A stretch of 64,000 nucleotides of DNA, taken from assembly GCA_040360365.1 (NCBI GenBank), contig CP136412.1. One strand, 5' to 3'. The translations under genes were made by a program, and so were the position numbers. This document shows positions 1 to 10,246 of this stretch, piece after piece; position 1 is the stretch's first letter, and the number at the start of each line of letters is the position of its first letter. Below the pieces are notes generated by a model. It made no database searches. It had not been told where the DNA came from and saw only the letters and a program-made list of their open reading frames with translations. The stretch is from Arcanobacterium_A hippocoleae_A (GTDB taxonomy: Bacteria > Actinomycetota > Actinomycetes > Actinomycetales > Actinomycetaceae).

Positions 1-283
1 CTGCACGGTCTTCGGTTACATTGATTTTCTCGCCGTTAAACATTGCGTCTTTCCGCTCTGCAAAATTCACTTCGCGGGCAAGATCAATCAGGGCATTCTT
101 CAAATCTTCGGTAAGGTACGACTTTGAAAGATCTACATATAAATCCCCAGCAGTGTAGCTCAGCTTTTCAGTACGATGCGGATCGGCAGCAAACCACTGC
201 CGAAAATTTACATCAAGACGGTCACGAATTTCGCTGATTCGTCTCCAAGCCTGCGTGGTAGTGGCATCTACTGGATGAACCAT
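1..283 (-). CDS. pgi: Glucose-6-phosphate isomerase, N-terminal part (runs off the window)
   Basis: Interconverts glucose 6-phosphate and fructose 6-phosphate in the cytosol. The frame is open from an ATG at 283 to the window edge, about 94 residues. The translation has the family's N-terminal pattern: an early tryptophan, WFAADPHR, a LYVDLSKSYL stretch matching the usual 'DYSKN' region, and KDAMFNGEKINVTEDRA, which matches the conserved 'RDAMF.GE.IN.TE.RAVLH' block. A clear AGGAG ribosome binding site lies 9 bases before the start. The sugar-binding and catalytic residues lie beyond the edge. It is downstream of galE on the same strand but separated from it by a strong hairpin. Confidence 0.9.
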   Translation of the reverse strand, partial: MVHPVDATTTQAWRRISEIRDRLDVNFRQWFAADPHRTEKLSYTAGDLYVDLSKSYLTEDLKNALIDLAREVNFAERKDAMFNGEKINVTEDRA

Positions 284-351
284 TTATTTCTTCTCCTGAA
301 TTGCGAAATGCTTCCGAAAGCATTTCCGAATTAATGTTTCTTTTTCACGCT

Positions 352-395
352 TGTCCGCTTGTGTCCGCAAATAATATTGCGGACACAAGCGGACA
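352..395. terminator. 19-bp perfect hairpin between galE and pgi
   Basis: Two perfectly complementary 19-base arms (352-370 and 377-395) enclose a 6-base ATAATA loop. The hairpin lies 16 bases after the galE stop and about 70 bases before pgi. It has no clear U-run on either strand, so it may be a terminator, an mRNA-stabilising structure or a protein-binding palindrome. Confidence 0.6.
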
Positions 396-410
396 TAGCA
401 GGTTTAATTA

Positions 411-1424
411 TCAACTACGGTAGCCGTTTGGATTATTTGACTGCCAACGATATGAATCCGCACACATTTGATCCATATCGCGCTTTGCTTCCCAGCCTAG
501 ATCTGCACGTGCTTTGCTTGGATCAGCATAGGAACTTGCAACATCGCCCGGACGGCGGCCGACAATTTCATAAGGTACTTGCTTTCCAGCTGCCTTCGAG
601 AAAGCCGCAATTACCTCCAGTACCGAATACGGCCTGCCAGTGCCGAGATTCCAAGTGTGGAATCCCGGATTTCCATCAATTTTTGCTAATGCCGCAAGAT
701 GCCCCTGAGCCAAATCCATCACGTGAATATAATCGCGGGTGCCGGTTCCGTCGGGAGTATCGTAATCGTCGCCAAAAACTGATACATGATCGAGTTTTCC
801 AGTGGCTACTTGTGCAACGTACGGCAAAAGATTGTTTGGAATATCGGCTGGATCTTCCCCAATCCGGCCAGATTCATGCGCGCCAATCGGGTTGAAATAA
901 CGCAAAGCAGCAACGGCAAGTTTCTCATCCGCAATCGCAGCATCGCGCAGAATCTGCTCATTCATTGCTTTCGTCCAACCGTAAGGATTAGTGGCGCTGC
1001 CTGCAGGATCAGTTTCTGCGAACGGCGGCTGCCCGTCGCCGTAAACAGTAGCTGAAGAAGAAAAGACAATATTGCGGCAGCCATGCGCTTTCATTGCTTC
1101 CAGCAAAGTGACCGTCGAACCGATATTTTCACGGTAATATTCGATTGGAATTGCAACAGATTCGCCGACGGCTTTCTTCCCTGCAAAATGAATCACCGCA
1201 TCGGGCTGGAAATCCGCGAATGCTGAATCCAGCGCATCTCGGTCACGCACATTTGCCTTTAAAAATCCGGGAGTACGCCCGGTAAGTTCAGCAACACGAC
1301 GCAGTGCTTCTTCAGACGAATTTGAAAGATCGTCAATTACAAGCACATCATGCCCGGCTTCGAGCAAAAGCAATACGGTATGGGAGCCGATAAAACCTGC
1401 CCCGCCAGCAACCAAAACCTTCAT
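411..1424 (-). CDS. galE: UDP-glucose 4-epimerase
   Basis: Interconverts UDP-galactose and UDP-glucose (and possibly the UDP-HexNAc pair) with tightly bound NAD. The protein is 337 residues, normal for GalE. The N-terminus carries the Rossmann motif GGAGFIGS (residues 7-14), with the NAD-contacting DDLSN after the second strand. The catalytic SSSATVYG serine region lies near residue 123 and NPYGWTK supplies the YxxxK pair near residues 147-151. The GTGTRDYIHVMDLA block is typical of the substrate domain. The gene is intact. With nahK and galT2 near 28 kb it would complete a Leloir-type route, although it is not in their operon. Confidence 0.95.
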   Translation of the reverse strand: MKVLVAGGAGFIGSHTVLLLLEAGHDVLVIDDLSNSSEEALRRVAELTGRTPGFLKANVRDRDALDSAFADFQPDAVIHFAGKKAVGESVAIPIEYYRENIGSTVTLLEAMKAHGCRNIVFSSSATVYGDGQPPFAETDPAGSATNPYGWTKAMNEQILRDAAIADEKLAVAALRYFNPIGAHESGRIGEDPADIPNNLLPYVAQVATGKLDHVSVFGDDYDTPDGTGTRDYIHVMDLAQGHLAALAKIDGNPGFHTWNLGTGRPYSVLEVIAAFSKAAGKQVPYEIVGRRPGDVASSYADPSKARADLGWEAKRDMDQMCADSYRWQSNNPNGYRS

Positions 1425-1760
1425 CAGTTTCTCTTCTCTTTATTTATTGTCTTATTTCGGAAATCTTTTGTTTTAACTTGGCTCAATGCTTCTTATGCGG
1501 TAATAATCCGCGCCGCAGTACAACCTCACAAGCTTCAGCGCTGCTGCAGCAGCTCTCATCCTGTTCCGGTTTACACACCATAAGTCTACCCACTTTCATC
1601 CGACTAATTTAAGTCTTTAGTACGAAAAGTGAATATTGAATTAATTGCATTAAAACCCGTTCTTTATTCCTAGGCCGGATGCCGCAAAATCAAGTAGACT
1701 GGACAGTGAATGCTGACATTTTGCGTCCCCCATTCCAAACCTGTAACAAGAGGAGTTCAA
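1425..1760. other. galE-pfk divergent intergenic region
   Basis: About 335 bases separate the divergent galE and pfk starts. I see no RNA gene and no convincing sigma-70 promoter pair, though both promoters should lie here. An AGGAG ribosome binding site for pfk is at 1751-1755. Confidence 0.4.
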
Positions 1761-4083
1761 GTGAGCGCACAAACTGAACAATTTTCCACCGAAATTGAAA
1801 ATCAAACCCCGAATAATACCGTGAAAATCGGCGTGCTCACATCCGGCGGCGATGCCCAGGGAATGAACGCAGCGCTGCGGGCAGCAGTGCGTACTGCACT
1901 GCACGAAGGAGCAGTTCCTTACGCTATCTGCGAAGGATGGAAAGGCGCCGTCGAAGGCGGAGAGTTAATTCAAAAACTCGAATGGGGCGACGTATCCGGA
2001 ATTTTAAATCGCGGCGGCACTGCAATCGGAACTGCCCGCTGCGATGAGTTTCGCGAACGCTCCGGAATTAAACGCGCCGTGAAGAATCTTGTTGAAAAAG
2101 GTATCGATCGCCTTGTAATTATTGGCGGCGACGGCACACTCACTGGCGCTGACGAATTGCGCGCCCTCTGGCCGGAATTGCTGGCGGAGCTTGTTGCGGA
2201 AGGTGAAATCAGCGCCGAGCTGGGTGAAGTTCACCAAAAGCTTTACCTTGCCGGTGTAGTTGGTTCAATCGACAATGATCTTGTCGGTACCGACATGACC
2301 GTCGGCACAGATTCTGCACTTCACCGAATTATTGAGGCAATTGACGCGATCGCCTCAACAGCGGCTTCACATCAGCGCACATTCATTATCGAAGTGATGG
2401 GCCGTAATTGCGGTTACCTCGCATTGATGAGCGCAATTGCCGGCGGATGCGACTATGTGTTTATTCCGGAAATGCCGCCAACCGAAAACTGGGGTCGGGA
2501 GATGTGCGAAAAACTGCGTACCGGCAGAAAAAACGGGCGGCGTGATTCACTGGTGATTGTGGCCGAAGGGGCAATTGACCGCCAAGGAAATCCAATCACT
2601 ACCCAGATGGTGAAAGAGATTCTTGAATCAGAACTGAACGAAGATGTGCGTGTAACAGCACTTGGTCACGTGCAGCGCGGCGGCACTCCCTCAGCATATG
2701 ACCGTTGGATGCCGACGCTCCTCGGCTATACAGCCGCTTGGGAATTAATCCACGCTGATGAATTTGTGCAGCCAATGATTATCGGCACCCGCTCAAATCG
2801 TCTCACACGTCTGCCAATGATGGAGACTATCGCCGCGACCCGTGAAGTAAAGAAATATCTGAAATCCGGCGACTGGGATTCAGCTGTGGCAGCACGCGGC
2901 AGCGGTTACGCGGAAATGATTGATCTTTTTGAAACGATTTCTTCCCCGAACCGCTTCGGAATCTTGCAGCGGAGAATCATCCGCGAGTTGGGATTATTCA
3001 TGCTGGCGGTCTTGCTCCGGGAATGAATCCGGCCGCCCGTGCAGCAGTAAAACTCGGTTTGGACCGCGGTTTTGAAATGGTCGGAATTGAAGGCGGCTTC
3101 CCCGGTCTGCTCGCCGGCGATTTGCGCGAACTGCGTTGGGGCGATGTTGAAGGTTGGGCTGAAGACGGATCAGCTGAACTTGGCACCCGTCGAACAATTC
3201 CTACTGTTGACCAGTACTACAAACTCTCGCGTGCAATTGAAGATGCCCGCCTTGATGCGCTCCTGATAATCGGCGGTTTTAAAGGATACAAGGCAGCCTA
3301 TGAAATGGTTCGTGAACGCGACCGTTATCCCGCTTTCAATATTCCAATTGCCTGTGTTCCAGCCTCAATCGATAACAATCTGCCAGGTGCGGAAATGTCG
3401 ATTGGAGTGGATACGGCAATAAATAATAATGCGCATGTAATTGATCGAATCCGGCAGTCTGCCTCTGCTTCACAGCGTTGTTTCGTAGTGGAGACGATGG
3501 GACGAAAGAATGGTTATCTTGCACTGATGAGTGCAATCAGCACGGGTGCAGAACAAGTTTACCTTTACGAAAATGGAATCACTCTTTCCCAGCTTGCTGA
3601 AGATACGCGGCGGATGATTAACTCATTTAAACGCGGACGTGAGCTGTACCTTGTCGTCCGCAATGAGAATGCGTCCGAATATTACACTACTGATTTGCTG
3701 CGGAGAATTTTTGAAGAAGAAGGCGGCGGCTTATTCGATGTCCGTGCATCGATTATCGGGCATATGCAGCAGGGCGGAAATCCAAGCCCGTTCGACCGCA
3801 CTCTTGCTGTGCGGATGGTGCATAAAGCAATCAGTTCTCTTGCCGCAGCATTAGATTCGGTAAAGACCGCTGAACGAAAGCACGCTTTTTATGTTGGGCA
3901 GCTTAACGGAAAATGCATACATATCCGATATCGCATATGCCGGATATGATTGATATGTATGAACGGCTGCCCTATGACCCATGGTGGAAAGGTTTGGAAG
4001 AAGTACTCCAGATAGTAGCAGATAAACATTCGCGGAAAGATGTCGGCAGACTCCCAACCTTAGTGCAGCAGATAGAAGCATAA
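1761..4083 (+). CDS. pfkA: Tandem two-domain 6-phosphofructokinase (two frameshifts)
   Basis: Phosphorylates fructose 6-phosphate in glycolysis. A GTG start at 1761 follows AGGAG. The first half has KIGVLTSGGDAQGMN near residue 22, GGDGTLTGA (a glycine where PPi-dependent enzymes have aspartate, so ATP use is likely), the catalytic SIDND loop and MGRNCGY. The second half repeats the fold (HAGGLAPGMN, SIDNN, MGRKNGY, GHMQQGGNPS) but has GGFKG in place of the ATP motif. It is therefore probably a regulatory half, as in eukaryotic PFKs. The reading frame breaks near 2984 and near 3920; restoring one base each time gives about 774 residues ending in LPTLVQQIEA. The last frame is visible only after the second correction. 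Confidence 0.88.
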
Positions 4084-4144
4084 CGCCATCCGCAGATTTT
4101 ATCGGGCAGGAATATCCGGTTCCGGAAGAAGCACCGCAGCACCG

Positions 4145-4177
4145 CGTAACGAGGATCAGAACTTCATCCTCGTTACG
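4145..4177. terminator. Hairpin between convergent pfkA and corC-like gene
   Basis: Arms 4146-4156 and 4166-4176 pair perfectly over 11 bp around a 9-base loop, and one more C-G pair can form. It lies between two convergent genes and could act as a bidirectional terminator, though no U-run is present. Its right arm merges into a TTACGTAA repeat unit. Confidence 0.5.
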
Positions 4178-4195
4178 TAACCGGCGGCGGGAAGC
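4173..4195 (+). repeat. Single unit of the TTACGTAA dispersed repeat
   Basis: TTACGTAACCGGCGGCGGGA plus the following AGC matches, at 21 of 23 positions, the reverse complement of a right-hand unit in the element at 46195-46550. It is a lone unit with no partner nearby. Confidence 0.55.
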
Positions 4196-4211
4196 AGGAA
4201 ATTTTAAACCT

Positions 4212-5490
4212 CTACGGTTTCCCTACCGGTTTCACAACTTCCACAAACACCCGGTCAATCCGCCGGGAATCGAGCTTTTTACAGTGAATCGGACACCGTT
4301 CTTCTCAATACGGTCACCAACTTCCGGCATTTTCCCAAGTTCATTCACGATAAAACCGGCAAGCGTGTCAAACGGCCCGTCCGGGAGTTCGATATCAAGA
4401 TACTTTTGCACTTCTGCCCGACCAAGTAAGCCGGAAACTTCCCCGCCGGTAGCAATCTCAATCTTTACTGGCAGTTCACGATCATATTCATCGCGGATTT
4501 CTCCCACAAACTCTTCCACCACGTCTTCGATTGTAATCAGCCCGTCAGTACCGCCATATTCGTCAACAATAATCGCTAAATGCGCATTCTGTGCACGCAT
4601 TTCAGTAAGTGCTGCAAGCACTGGCTTCCCTTCCGGGAAGAAAAGTACTGGCCGTACCAGCTCGCGTACAAGGCGGAGTTTCCCGTCGGGATTAATTAAA
4701 TCACGGATGTGAATAAAACCGATGATGTCATCATCATTTGAATTTGCCCGCACTGGATAACGCGAATGTTCCATCTTCGAAACACGCTCTTGAACCTCAG
4801 TGATTAAATCTGATGCATCAATAAATTCCACTTCCGTGCGCGGCGTCATTACTTCTTCCACGGAACGGTTACCGACTGAAAGCAGCTCCACAACCATCCC
4901 GCGTTCAGTCTCCGGAATGGCTTCATAACCGGCCACATACGAACGCAGCTCCTCGGCATCCATCTCCTCCCCTTTCAGGTTCGGATCACGTCCAAGCAGC
5001 CGCAGCACGATATTAGTGGAAAATCCGAGAAACCAAATCACTGGACGAAGCAGCAGCGTAATCCAGCTCAGCGGATATGCAACAATGATGGAGAAAGTTT
5101 CAGCACTTTGCATCGCAATCCGTTTCGGCACAAGTTCACCGAAAACGATTGACAGGTATGAAATGAATACGGTAGTGAGAATAAAAGCTGCAGTATCTGC
5201 ACTTGCACCGAACACATTCGTTAGCATCGGCGCAATCAGCGGCGCAATCTGTGCCGCACCAAAAGAAGCAGAGAAAAATCCGGCAAGCGTCACACCCACC
5301 TGTACAGCAGAGAGAAACCGATTCGAATCTTGCGTGAGAGTCTGAATCTTTTTCCCGGCCTTGGAGCGTTCAGCCATTGATTCAATCTGTGTATCACGCA
5401 AAGAAACCAATGCTAATTCCGAAGCAGCGAAAAAGCACCAATCAGCGTAAAGAGAACAACAAAAAGTAAGTTAATGAGTAGCGTGCTCAC
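4212..5490 (-). CDS. CNNM/CorC-type membrane protein with CBS pair (two frameshifts)
   Basis: Member of the HlyC/CorC family, linked to magnesium and cobalt efflux. In order: an N-terminal DUF21 membrane domain with about four hydrophobic segments and the GELVPKR motif, a CBS pair (VMTPRTEVEFID, then IIGFIHIRDL and LAIIVDEYGGTDGLITIEDVVEEFVGEIRDEYD), and a C-terminal CorC_HlyC domain. The first frame break, in a T-run near 5430, removes the first membrane segment; the restored start is a GTG at 5490. The second, in an A-run near 4280, changes the C-terminus, which restored reads KKLDSRRIDRVFVEVVKPVG and stops at 4212. Restored length is about 426 residues, normal for the family. No partner gene is visible. 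Confidence 0.87.
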
Positions 5491-5577
5491 TGATGATTAA
5501 ATCCTCAATATGCCTGAAATACTTGCCAATAGAGACGGCACAAAATCTCTAGTGACTAATTGTAAATATATCCGAAA

Positions 5578-5835
5578 TTAGTTTGCATTTCCCCATTGAG
5601 CTAAATAAAGTAGCGCGCATATCATTCCGGCAAGCACTAAAACATCAACAGTTTTTGTCCGCAAATGCGGAACAAAGTTTTCCCAAGGGCTAAGCCGGAA
5701 TGAAAGTTGCAGTGCAAGGAAACCGGCGAGCAGATATGCCGATTCGCGAGGTGTCCAAATTATCCCGACTGCCACGGTAAACACGATAAAGGGCACGAGC
5801 ACAAAATAATATGCGATATTTGGCAAGCCTTTCAC
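5578..5835 (-). CDS. DUF3017 family small membrane protein
   Basis: An 85-residue protein with three hydrophobic segments (about residues 7-27, 33-48 and 63-80) separated by short charged loops such as PWENFVPHLRTKT. This matches the actinobacterial DUF3017 family, whose function is unknown. The GTG start at 5835 directly follows the stop codon of the DUF6350 gene, so translation is probably coupled. In many actinobacteria DUF3017 follows purH; here no purN or purH lies between it and DUF6350. Confidence 0.7.
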   Translation of the reverse strand: MKGLPNIAYYFVLVPFIVFTVAVGIIWTPRESAYLLAGFLALQLSFRLSPWENFVPHLRTKTVDVLVLAGMICALLYLAQWGNAN

Positions 5836-7308
5836 TTATCTCCGCTCCTCTATATCGTTCTGGATGTTGAGATTCGATTTCTGTTCACTGCGGGAAAATT
5901 CCGATGCGTCATCGCCGCTGCCGCCCGCAATATCTGTATCAATAGCTGTATTTTTATCACCGTCGGTACTAATCGGGAGTTCCGGCTGTGAATTATTCCC
6001 GGCAGTCACTTCATCTGTCTGTTTTTGTGTGCCGTTAGCAGTCTGCAGCTGCGAACTCATATCCAATACATCCGAGTTACCCGCAGCACCGTTTTCAATG
6101 TTTTCTTCTGCACTTTTTCGCTGTTCTTGTTTTTTCTGTATTGTCTGTTTCCAGTCTTGCAGCGCAGGCTTTGTATTCCGCACTATTTCACGCGCCTTCA
6201 TCAGCGTATCCGGATGCGCAAGAATCATTCCAAGGAATAACGGCAAGGAAAAAGCAGCAGCGCATGGAATGCAAGATGTGTTGGGGCCGGACCGAATTCT
6301 GCCATCCGCCCTGGACCAATCGATCCGCCGGCCAATGCTCCGAAGATTTCAATTATCAACACTGAAATAAGAGCCGCAATTGCACCGGCAGCTGCGAGTG
6401 TTTTTAAATCTGGAAACAGAACTTTTTGGATACGTATCAGCACAATACCTGAAAGCATGAAAATAGCTAACGGAAAAACCAGCATCCACGGCGCACCGAA
6501 ATTTGGGCCAGGAATCAGCCCCAGCATTGGAATCGCAGGTAAAAGTCCGATTTGCGAACCGAGAATGCTTGCTGCCGAACCGCTGCCGAGAGTAACTCCG
6601 GCACCAGTTATCCATGCACCAGCCCAGATGAGCAGCACCGGCAAATAAAGCAGCTGCAAAAATACTATTCCGATAGTCCCGAGAATCCCTTGATTAAACA
6701 AAGCCTGAATCGCAAGCACATTTGGAACTTGAAAAATACTAAATCCAAGAAGTGTAAGCGCAGAAACACCGGTATAGATGATTAGCATCCGCTTGATTAA
6801 TATTCCAGCGGGTTTCCCGATTTTTAAATACCGTTCCGGAAGATTAGAAATTAGCGGTTTGCGGGCAACGATAACTGCAATTAACAGATTCATCAGCACT
6901 ACACCGATAATTGCCGTCCACCACGAACCTGCAAATTGAACTAAGAGTCCAACGATTACGACCAGCGGCACTCCCGAAAAAGCGGTAAATAAAATCTCTT
7001 TCCAAGTGGAGATTTGGGCTTTTTTAATGGAAAATATATCCCGGCAGCAACAATAAGTGTAAAGAGCAGCGGCACTATTGAAAGAGTTCCGCTGCCGATT
7101 GTGATCTGCCCGCCGAATCCGGTAAGCCACCACATCGCACCGAATCGTGCCGATTCGCTCCACGTGATTTCTCCCAGCAGCGGCGAAGCAGCCGTGAGCA
7201 CATAGAAAAAACAGCGACCAAAACTGCGCCTAGCAGGGATACCGAAAGCGCAATATTGACGATATTAAACAATCGCATTTGCCGAGTTAAATCTATTTGC
7301 TTTTCCAT
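5836..7308 (-). CDS. DUF6350 family polytopic membrane protein (at least three frameshifts)
   Basis: A multi-spanning membrane protein of about 490 residues reconstructed from four overlapping frames. It starts MEKQIDLTRQMRLFN with a first membrane segment near residue 20. It continues through GEITWSESARFGAMWWLTGFG and about eight further hydrophobic segments, including a glycine-rich GAGVTLGSGSAASILGSQIG loop. It ends in a polar acidic tail of about 110 residues rich in N, E, D, S and Q. Frame breaks lie near 7205, 7015 and 6240. DUF6350 proteins are actinobacterial, of unknown function, and usually follow sucCD, which agrees with this neighbourhood. The start has only a weak Shine-Dalgarno sequence. 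Confidence 0.68.
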
Positions 7309-7500
7309 CCCTTATATATTTTCGTATCGACGGCAGCGAATGGGAACTTTCGTCCGGCGTGTTGCCCACAGAGTGTGATTTGCTGCTTAAATCGCAACGC
7401 AGAGGAGAGCAGAAATAAGCAGCATACCGAAGTTCAGCGGGCCTTCACATTACCGCCGGATATTGTGAAGGCCCGTATTTCCCGATACCTCCCGGCAGCT

Positions 7501-8526
7501 TCAGGAAAGTTTCAGCATCACTTTCGACGAGCCAGTTGTGCGGTCAGCAGCAATACTAAAAGCTTCTTTTGCCTGGTTTAAGTCGAATACGTGGGTCTGG
7601 AGCGGGGTGATGTCCACTTCCCGATTGAGAAGCTCAATTGCTAAATCCATTTCATCTGCAAAACGATACGAACCGCGATATTCGATTTCACGGGTAACAA
7701 TATTGCCAAGTGCAGCACTCACTTCCCCAGCCGGAAGATTGCCGACCTGTACGATTGTTCCGCCGCGGCGAGTAGCAGAAATTACTGTTCCAAGGGCTTT
7801 TGGCGCACCGGAAGCTTCAATCGAAATCTCAACGTCTTCAGGCAATGATTCATTCTGCAGGATATTTATCGTCTCATCCGCTCCCATTTTTTTCGCAATT
7901 TGCAGCGCGGTTCGGCTTAAATCAGAAACGAACACCGTCTTTGCTCCAAATGCTTTCGCTGCAGCTGCCGAAAGCGCACCAATTGGGCCGGCACCATTTA
8001 CCAGCACCCGTTTGCCTGTAATATTTCCAGCACGTTTCATAGCGTGCAGCGCCACAGCAAATGGTTCCGCCACTGCACCAACTTTTGTTGAAACATTATC
8101 TGGGAGAAAACGCAGCTGATCCGGGCGGACAACTCGGTAAGTTGAAAATCCGCCTTGTTCATGCGGTAAAAATGCTGCTGAACCAAAATAGCGGACTTCC
8201 GGCCAAAGGTTATTTCTTCCTGCAAGCGCTTCCGGCAGCTGATATTTCCCCACGCATGTGGCTGGAAACAATGCTGCTTTCGCTCCGATTTCCACGCCTT
8301 TTACAGCACTGCCGACTTCCGTTACCACCCCGGCAACCTCGTGTCCAAGAATGAGCGGTTCACGCAATACTGCCGTACCCGATATTCCAGATCGGACATA
8401 AGCAATGTCCGAACCGCAAATACCGCCCCATTCCATCTTTACCAAAACTTCCTCCGCACCGGGAGCCGGGGTCGCAACTTCTGCTACCCGTAAATCGTTT
8501 GCTGCGTGAACAACAACTGCTTTCAT
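7501..8526 (-). CDS. idnD: L-idonate 5-dehydrogenase-like zinc alcohol dehydrogenase
   Basis: Medium-chain dehydrogenase expected to oxidise a sugar acid or polyol (L-idonate to 5-ketogluconate in the type enzyme) with NAD(P). Catalytic zinc ligands are visible in GGICGSD (Cys), LGHE (His) and VAEPFAVALHA (Glu). YFGSAAFLPHEQGGF is typical of IdnD. The NAD fold has VNGAGPIGALSAAAAKAFG. The structural-zinc lobe is degenerate: only one of the four usual cysteines remains (ATCVGKYQLPEALAGRNNLW). The protein is about 340 residues and intact. The ATG at 8526 is preferred to the GTG three codons upstream. It lies 35-45 bases after the Nramp-like gene, in the same operon, and a GntR regulator diverges from them. 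Exact substrate is inferred. Confidence 0.8.
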   Translation of the reverse strand: MKAVVVHAANDLRVAEVATPAPGAEEVLVKMEWGGICGSDIAYVRSGISGTAVLREPLILGHEVAGVVTEVGSAVKGVEIGAKAALFPATCVGKYQLPEALAGRNNLWPEVRYFGSAAFLPHEQGGFSTYRVVRPDQLRFLPDNVSTKVGAVAEPFAVALHAMKRAGNITGKRVLVNGAGPIGALSAAAAKAFGAKTVFVSDLSRTALQIAKKMGADETINILQNESLPEDVEISIEASGAPKALGTVISATRRGGTIVQVGNLPAGEVSAALGNIVTREIEYRGSYRFADEMDLAIELLNREVDITPLQTHVFDLNQAKEAFSIAADRTTGSSKVMLKLS

Positions 8527-8569
8527 AGTTTTCACACTTTCTGACTATCGTCGAATTAATATTTTGTTA

Positions 8570-9987
8570 TCAGAGGCCGCTAATTTGGCTCCAGAGCGAG
8601 TAGGCCCCCACAGCAAAAATTGCAATTGCGGAAATCACGAGAAGCACTTGGAATACGCTGCCATCTTTCACTCGCAAATCAGTCTGTTTCTTTTGCAGCT
8701 GTAAGGTACAAATCGCTACGCCCATCAAGAACACGGCATTTAGAATCCCGGCAAGAACGACAAGTGCTAACGGAGATTTTGCAATGGTACCGAGAACCGC
8801 CCAGGAAATCGGCAAAATAACCATTGTCGCCCGCATATAGGAATCACGCTTGAGCGCATCTTTCCATTCGAACGCCCCCAGCACTGAAAGCGTGTTTGTA
8901 ACTAGGCGTGCAAAGCCGGGGACGTTTGCGAGAATTGTTTTAAACAGTGCGATACCTGCGCCAAGCATGAATAACACTCCGCCAACTTCTCCGAAGATTG
9001 TGCTGAAAATAGCAGAAATGGAAGTCATGACTTCATTTCCGGCAGGTTCAAGTTTTTGCGGGTGCAGCACAGCTGCACCAAGCACATAGAAAGCAGCCGT
9101 CGAAATAGTGTAAATGAACCAGGAAACCCAGGCATCAATCTTCATTACTTTAATCCACCCGCGGGCACGTTTTACCCATGCCGCAGATCCGTCGTTCGGA
9201 CCAGTCCACGCCGCATAACCTTTTTCAACAACCCAATAAGTGTAGGTAGTAACTTCACCTGCACCAACGCCGGTCATCCCGAACATTGCAAGAGCGATAC
9301 CGCTGCGCCGGCACCAATTTGGAATCTCATGCCGTTGAGTAAATCATCTAGATTCCACGCATAGTCGGTGCCGATTAGTAAGAATACTGCGAGGACCGTG
9401 AAAAATGTTACTATCAGCACAAGAACTGTTGAGATGTTTTCAAGCCATGAATATTTGTTAAACCAGTGCACTGCAATCGCGATTGCGGCAAGGATTGCAA
9501 CCCAAATTCCGATTGAAATAAGTGAGAATGGGTCGCCGCCAATTGGCATTAGTGCTGAGAAAGCGAAAGCTGCTGCCGATAGTACTCCGGCTTGTCCAAT
9601 CACAAATTGGACAAACATCAGCAGCACAAGCCACACCATCCAGCCATGCTGCTTAATCTTTGGGGCAGTTTCATCAAACCCGGAGATTGCGGCTTTGCCA
9701 GTCGAAATCGAAAATCGTGCTAACTCAATTTGCACGAATACTTTCACGAAAGTCGAAACAAAAACCAACCAGAATAGAATCCATCCCGCTTTCGCCCCGA
9801 GCGTGGTAGCAGTGATTAACTCTCCCGACCCTACTACTGCTGCTGAAGTAACCATTCCGGGTCCAAGAAATTTCAACGATTCCCTGAAAGTGGATGGCGG
9901 ATTTTGGATATTTTTCGGATTAAGAACGTAAGGATTATCCGTAATAGTTGTTTCAACAGTTTCTTTTCCCTGTTGTGAAGTGTTCAT
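8570..9987 (-). CDS. Nramp-family-like transporter without canonical metal motifs (one frameshift)
   Basis: A membrane protein of about 470 residues with roughly 11 hydrophobic segments, read in two frames that join near 9280. The first segment reads FLGPGMVTSAAVVGSGELIT and the sixth GMTGVGAGEVTTYTYWV. These occupy the places of the DPGN and MPH metal-binding motifs of true Nramp metal/proton symporters, but the metal-ligating residues are missing. A strong AAAGGAG site precedes the ATG at 9987, which I prefer to the start 27 bases upstream. It is followed by idnD and faces a GntR-type regulator. The context points to uptake of a sugar acid or related solute rather than manganese, but this is inference. 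Confidence 0.7.
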
Positions 9988-10049
9988 ATCCGCTCCTTTG
10001 CAAATTTTGCCCAATTTTCGCTGTATTAAGCAGTTTCGACACCATCATC

Positions 10050-10082
10050 GAATCTAGTATACAACACTTGTATACTAGATTC
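10050..10082. promoter_or_regulatory. 33-bp perfect palindrome, probable GntR operator
   Basis: Two perfectly complementary 15-base arms (10050-10064 and 10068-10082) flank the spacer CAC. The inner part reads TAGTATACAA / TTGTATACTA. This is close to the known TNGTNNNACNA consensus of FadR/FCD-type GntR regulators. It lies between the Nramp-like/idnD operon and the divergent gntR gene, 63 bases before the transporter start. Confidence 0.8.
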
Positions 10083-10246
10083 TTTTCAATCTTCCGTCAA
10101 CATGTATTTATTTTTCAACCAGAAGTGTCATTTCAAGAAGCTTTACACCATAATTGAAACTGCGCCGCAAATAAGTGTTTATAAACGCTTAAACGGTGCA
10201 GAAAATTATTTGCGATAGTTCAGAAACCATCGGAGCACAACAAACC

